DNA from: an uncultured Selenomonadales bacterium
GTDB taxonomy: Bacteria > Bacillota_C > Negativicutes > Selenomonadales > Selenomonadaceae
DNA length: 8,588 bases
Direction of reading: 5' to 3'
Assembly (NCBI GenBank): GCA_937916025.1
Contig: CALGGX010000486.1
Span: 1-8,588, forward strand
A model generated the notes under the pieces. The model searched no databases. It worked only from the letters and a program-made list of their open reading frames with translations, and was not told where the DNA came from. The position numbers and the translations under genes are program-made. Shown piece after piece: positions 5,570-8,588 of the stretch. Each line of letters begins with the position of its first letter. Within the stretch, counting starts at the first letter, position 1.

Positions 5570-7239
5570 ATGCCGTCGAAAAGATTCATCGGGTGATCGA
5601 TCCGCTTTTTCTGAACGAGCTCCGCGCGGAATTCGAGCAGAGACTTTTTGATCCCGAGCGATTGAAAGAGTTGCATAATCATATTGCGTCGCTGAAGTTT
5701 TTCGATCCTGCCTGCGGTTCGGGCGAGTTTTTGATCGAAATTCATGCGTCGTTGCGTCGATTGGAAGAGGAAATACTCGAGCACGTTCCGGAGTCGACGG
5801 CGAGAATCTCCGGAGCTCAATTTTTCGGCATTGAGTCAAGTTCAAGCTCGGCAAAAAAGTTGCGAAAGAATTTGCCGAACTCGCACATCAGACATGGCAA
5901 CGCGCTTTTGCTCGATTGGTCGAAACTGTTGCCGCGCGGCGCGGACTTCATCATCGGCAAGCCGTCGGCGTTCGGTTTTCCTTTCCAAACTCCGGAACAG
6001 AAGGCGGATGTTTCGCGCGTCTTCGTCAACGAGCGCGGCAAGCCGTATGCGAAAAACGGCAAGCTCGATTACGCGGCGGGCTGGATTTTCAAGGCGGCGC
6101 AATTCATGCACAATCGAAAGACGCGCGCGGCATTTGTATTGCCGGAGTCGCTGTGTCAAAGCGAGCAGGCGTATTTGATTTGGAAGCCGCTGTTCGAGCG
6201 TTTCGGCGTGCATATCGATTTTGCATATCGTCCGCTGAAATGGAGTCGGCAAACGCGGAGTTTTTTCAGCAATAAGAGTGTGATTGTCGGCTTCAGCAGT
6301 GCGCGCAACGATCAACCGCGCCGAATTTTTGACGGCGATCAATCGCAGGAAGTGGCGAACATCAATGCGTATCTGCTCGACGCGCCGAACATTTTTGTGA
6401 CCGGACAGATGAAACCGCTTTGCGAGGTGCCGGAAATACATCGCGGCAATCAGCCGACGGACGGCAGGAATTTGATCATTGAAGCCGATCAATATGACGA
6501 CTTCATTCGACGAGAGCCCCGCGCTCAAAAATTCATTCGCCGATTCATGATGGGGCGCGAATTCGTCAAAAATCTGCCGCGCTATTGTCTGTGGTTGAAG
6601 GACGCGACGCCGGAAGAAATTCAATCGATGCCGCTCGTGGCTGAACGAGTATCGGCGGTTAAACGCTTCCGCGAGTCAAGCACTTTCGACAAGACTCGGA
6701 AATTGTCAAAGACGCCGCACTTGTTTCGAGAGCAGATCACTCCCGACCGGTTTATTGCAATTCCGAAAGTGTTGTCGGATAAGCGCGCATATCTCCCGAT
6801 TGCGTGGTTGGATAGCTCGACAATCGCGGGCGATCAGATTTTCATGATCCCGGACGCGGAGTTGTTTCATTTCGGCATTTTGGAATCGAGCGTTCACATG
6901 ATCTGGACTCGCGCGTTGGGCGGTCAATACAGCAAAGGCTTCTGCTATTCAAAGACGATCATCTACAACAATTTTCCGTGGTGCGAGCCGACGGCGAAAC
7001 AGCGAGCGGCGATCGAAAATACGGCGCAAAAAATTCTCGACGCCCGAAAAAAATACGGCGATCTGTCTCTCGCCGATTTGTATGACAATCAAAAAATGCC
7101 GTCGGAACTCCGCGCGGAGCATATCGAAAATGATCTCGCCGTGCTCGACGCTTACGGCTTCGATAAAAACATTTCGGAAACGGAAATTCTCTCGCGATTG
7201 ATGTCGATGTATGACGATTTGTTGACTTCAATGAAATGA
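5566..7239 (+). pseudogene. Truncated MmeI/YeeA-type DNA methyltransferase, probably inactive
   Basis: This 557-residue open frame matches the methylase, target-recognition and C-terminal parts of MmeI/YeeA-type (type IIG/IIL) restriction-modification proteins. Full proteins are around 900 residues and begin with a PD-(D/E)xK nuclease and helical spacer; here the similarity starts at E-K-I-H-R-V-I-D-P-L-F-L, just before the methylase domain. The SAM motif I is intact (F-F-D-P-A-C-G-S-G-E-F, residues 45-55). The stretch from G-I-E (88-90) to H-G-N-A-L (110-114) is about 30 residues shorter than usual. Motif IV, normally G-N-P-P-F/Y with the catalytic N-P-P-F/Y, is G-K-P-S-A-F (131-136), so adenine methylation is not expected. 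Downstream motifs are present: I-D-F-A-Y (217-221), C-L-W-L-K-D, Y-N-N-F-P-W (467-472) and L-A-D-L-Y-D. ATG 5566 overlaps the iorB stop as ATGA, with no ribosome binding site of its own except AAGCATTTGAG-like sequence. Unlike the upstream pseudogenes the frame is unbroken, so a protein may still be made. Confidence 0.75.
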
Positions 7240-7249
7240 ATGTGATAAA
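7222..7249 (+). promoter_or_regulatory. Possible murC promoter in the methylase tail
   Basis: TTGACT (7222-7227) and GATAAA (7244-7249) are separated by 16 bases, and TGT just before the -10 makes an extended -10 element. It overlaps the last six codons of the methylase remnant and would start transcription near 7255, about 30 bases before the murC start. The match is moderate, so this is a candidate only. Confidence 0.45.
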
Positions 7250-7283
7250 CTCAATGCTGAATAAACTGTGGGAGTGACAGCAT

Positions 7284-8588
7284 TTGATTTTGGAAGGCAT
7301 CAACAAATTGCACTTCATCGGAATCGGCGGCGCGGGCATGAATCCGCTCGCGAAAATTCTCGTCGATTTGGGATATAAAATCTCGGGTTCCGACCGCGCG
7401 GACTCACCCGCGCTGAAGACATTGCGGGCGCGCGGCGCGGAAATTTTTGTCGGGCATAACGGTGACAATTTTCCGAACGACGCGGACGCGGTCGTGATCT
7501 CTTCCGCCATTCCGGTCGACAATCCGGAGCTCATTGCCGCAAAAAAACTCGGCGTCAAACTTCTTCACAGATCCGATATCAACGCCGCACTCCTCAATTC
7601 AAAAACCGGCATCGCGGTCGCGGGTGCGCATGGCAAAACCACGACGACTTCGATGATCGGTTTTGTTTTGTTCAATGCGGATGTCGATCCTACGATCATC
7701 ATCGGCGGCGAGAGTGCCGATCTCGGAACGAGTGCATTGCTCGGACGAAGCGAATATCTCGTTTCGGAAGCGGACGAGAGCGATGGTTCATTTCTGAAAT
7801 TGCGTCCGTCAATCGCCGTCGTGACCAATGTCGAGGACGATCATCTCGACCACTACGGCACGCTTGAAAACATTCGCGCGGCGTTCAAACAATTCATCGA
7901 AAACACCAAGCCGGACGGAGTTGCCGTGCTTTGTTTCGACAACGAAAATCTGATCAAGATTGCGAAAGACATTGATCGAAAAATTATCTCGTACGCGATC
8001 GACAATCAATCGGCGGATATTATTGCGAAGAATGTCGAGCCGTGCGTCGACGGCGTTGATTTTGACGTGTTCAAAGGCGGGGAATGTCTCGGACATGTCA
8101 AACTGAAGACGCATGGCAAACATAATGTCGAAAACGCGCTGGCGACGATTGCGGTCGGAGTGCATATCGGCGTACCTTTCGAGCGCATTGCTGACGGGTT
8201 GTCGAAATTCCGCGGCGCGAAGCGGCGTTTTCAAATCAAGGGCGATGTCAAAAATGTTCTCGTCGTCGACGATTACGGGCATCATCCGACAGAAATTGCG
8301 GCGACGCTCAAAGCCGCGCGCGAAACCAAACCGAAGCGATTGATCTGTGTCTTTCAGCCGCATCGCTACACTCGGACGAAGATTTTGCTGAACGAGTTCG
8401 GAACGGCATTTCGCGAGGCGGACGGATTGATCTTGACAGACATTTACGCCGCCGGCGAGAAGCCGATCGAAGGCATCAACGGCGAGTCCGTGCTGAAAAA
8501 AGTCATGGCGTTGACGGAGCAGAATGTTTCCTACATTCCGAAGCGCGAAGACATTGCGCCGTTCCTTGCGGATATTGTCGAAGACGGC
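7284..8588 (+). CDS. murC: UDP-N-acetylmuramate--L-alanine ligase (3' end outside the window)
   Basis: MurC is the cytoplasmic ATP-dependent ligase that adds L-alanine to UDP-N-acetylmuramic acid, the first amino acid of the peptidoglycan stem. The start is TTG 7284, chosen because GGGAG (7270-7274) lies nine bases before it and the protein begins right at the conserved N-terminal Rossmann strand. Motifs in order: H-F-I-G-I-G-G-A-G-M (residues 10-19, UDP-sugar binding), A-G-A-H-G-K-T-T-T (113-121, P-loop), E-A-D-E-S-D-G-S-F (162-170), N-V-E-D-D-H-L-D-H-Y-G, D-D-Y-G-H-H-P-T-E (329-337) and F-Q-P-H-R-Y-T-R-T-K. The 435 codons visible are free of stops; MurC is usually about 450-470 residues, so only a short C-terminus is cut off by the window edge. 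Unlike the upstream operon it shows no lesion, as expected for an essential gene. Confidence 0.95.
   Translation, partial: MILEGINKLHFIGIGGAGMNPLAKILVDLGYKISGSDRADSPALKTLRARGAEIFVGHNGDNFPNDADAVVISSAIPVDNPELIAAKKLGVKLLHRSDINAALLNSKTGIAVAGAHGKTTTTSMIGFVLFNADVDPTIIIGGESADLGTSALLGRSEYLVSEADESDGSFLKLRPSIAVVTNVEDDHLDHYGTLENIRAAFKQFIENTKPDGVAVLCFDNENLIKIAKDIDRKIISYAIDNQSADIIAKNVEPCVDGVDFDVFKGGECLGHVKLKTHGKHNVENALATIAVGVHIGVPFERIADGLSKFRGAKRRFQIKGDVKNVLVVDDYGHHPTEIAATLKAARETKPKRLICVFQPHRYTRTKILLNEFGTAFREADGLILTDIYAAGEKPIEGINGESVLKKVMALTEQNVSYIPKREDIAPFLADIVEDG

Noticed and set aside
5842..6624. 260-codon open frame on the minus strand
   Set aside because: It is the shadow of the methylase remnant on the + strand: rich in Arg and without recognisable domains, with the + strand clearly matching a protein family.
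6959..7558. 199-codon minus-strand open frame across the methylase end and murC start
   Set aside because: It is antisense to two recognised genes, has no ribosome binding site and its translation is unfamiliar.
1..8588. CRISPR array, tRNA or rRNA genes, insertion sequence or phage integrase
   Set aside because: Reading both strands I saw no spaced direct repeats, cloverleaf-like segments, transposase or integrase motifs, or terminal inverted repeats.

Overview
The window reads as chromosome of a low-to-mid GC Bacillota, most likely a Negativicutes/Selenomonadales-type anaerobe. This is inferred from the resemblance of the MurC, IorB, UlaA-type PTS and MmeI/YeeA-type methylase proteins to those of that group, and from Gram-positive-style ribosome binding sites and TTG/GTG starts. 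No rRNA or other taxonomic marker is present, so the assignment is tentative. Everything recognisable is on the + strand.

Region 1 (about 1-4893) is a decayed carbohydrate operon: a BglG-type antiterminator fused to an EIIA domain, an ascorbate-family (UlaA-like) PTS EIIC, a UlaB-like EIIB, and a transketolase. The regulator survives as at least six fragments in three reading frames (47-1597). The EIIC is in two frames (1604-2903). The transketolase has lost its N-terminal cofactor segment, a middle segment, part of the C-terminal domain and the C-terminus (3208-4893). The breaks are mostly loss of whole blocks of conserved sequence together with a change of frame, not simple one-base slips. 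Only the 92-residue EIIB (2928-3206) looks intact. The EIIA core is replaced by the 3' end of an unidentified gene followed by its own terminator (about 1272-1433). The operon ends at a rho-independent terminator (4915-4941).

Region 2 (4943-7239) begins with a clear sigma-A-type promoter (TTGACA, 16 bp, TAGAAT) and a strong ribosome binding site for an intact iorB (indolepyruvate:ferredoxin oxidoreductase beta subunit), with no iorA beside it. Its stop overlaps, as ATGA, the start of a 557-codon open frame. That frame is the methyltransferase, target-recognition and C-terminal part of an MmeI/YeeA-type DNA methylase. It lacks the N-terminal nuclease and helical part, has a shortened SAM domain, and has a destroyed motif IV (N-P-P-F/Y replaced by K-P-S-A).

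Region 3 (7222-8588) is the essential cell-wall gene murC, intact as far as the window shows, with a TTG start, a good ribosome binding site and a possible promoter inside the methylase tail.

Overall: sugar uptake plus pentose-phosphate entry has been lost by stepwise deletion, while a 2-oxoacid oxidoreductase subunit and peptidoglycan synthesis are retained. I see no convincing new defence or mobile system. The most unusual points are the density and character of the deletions, the inserted gene tail with terminator, and the inactivated but frame-preserved methylase coupled to iorB. A misassembly explanation for the deletions cannot be excluded from sequence alone.
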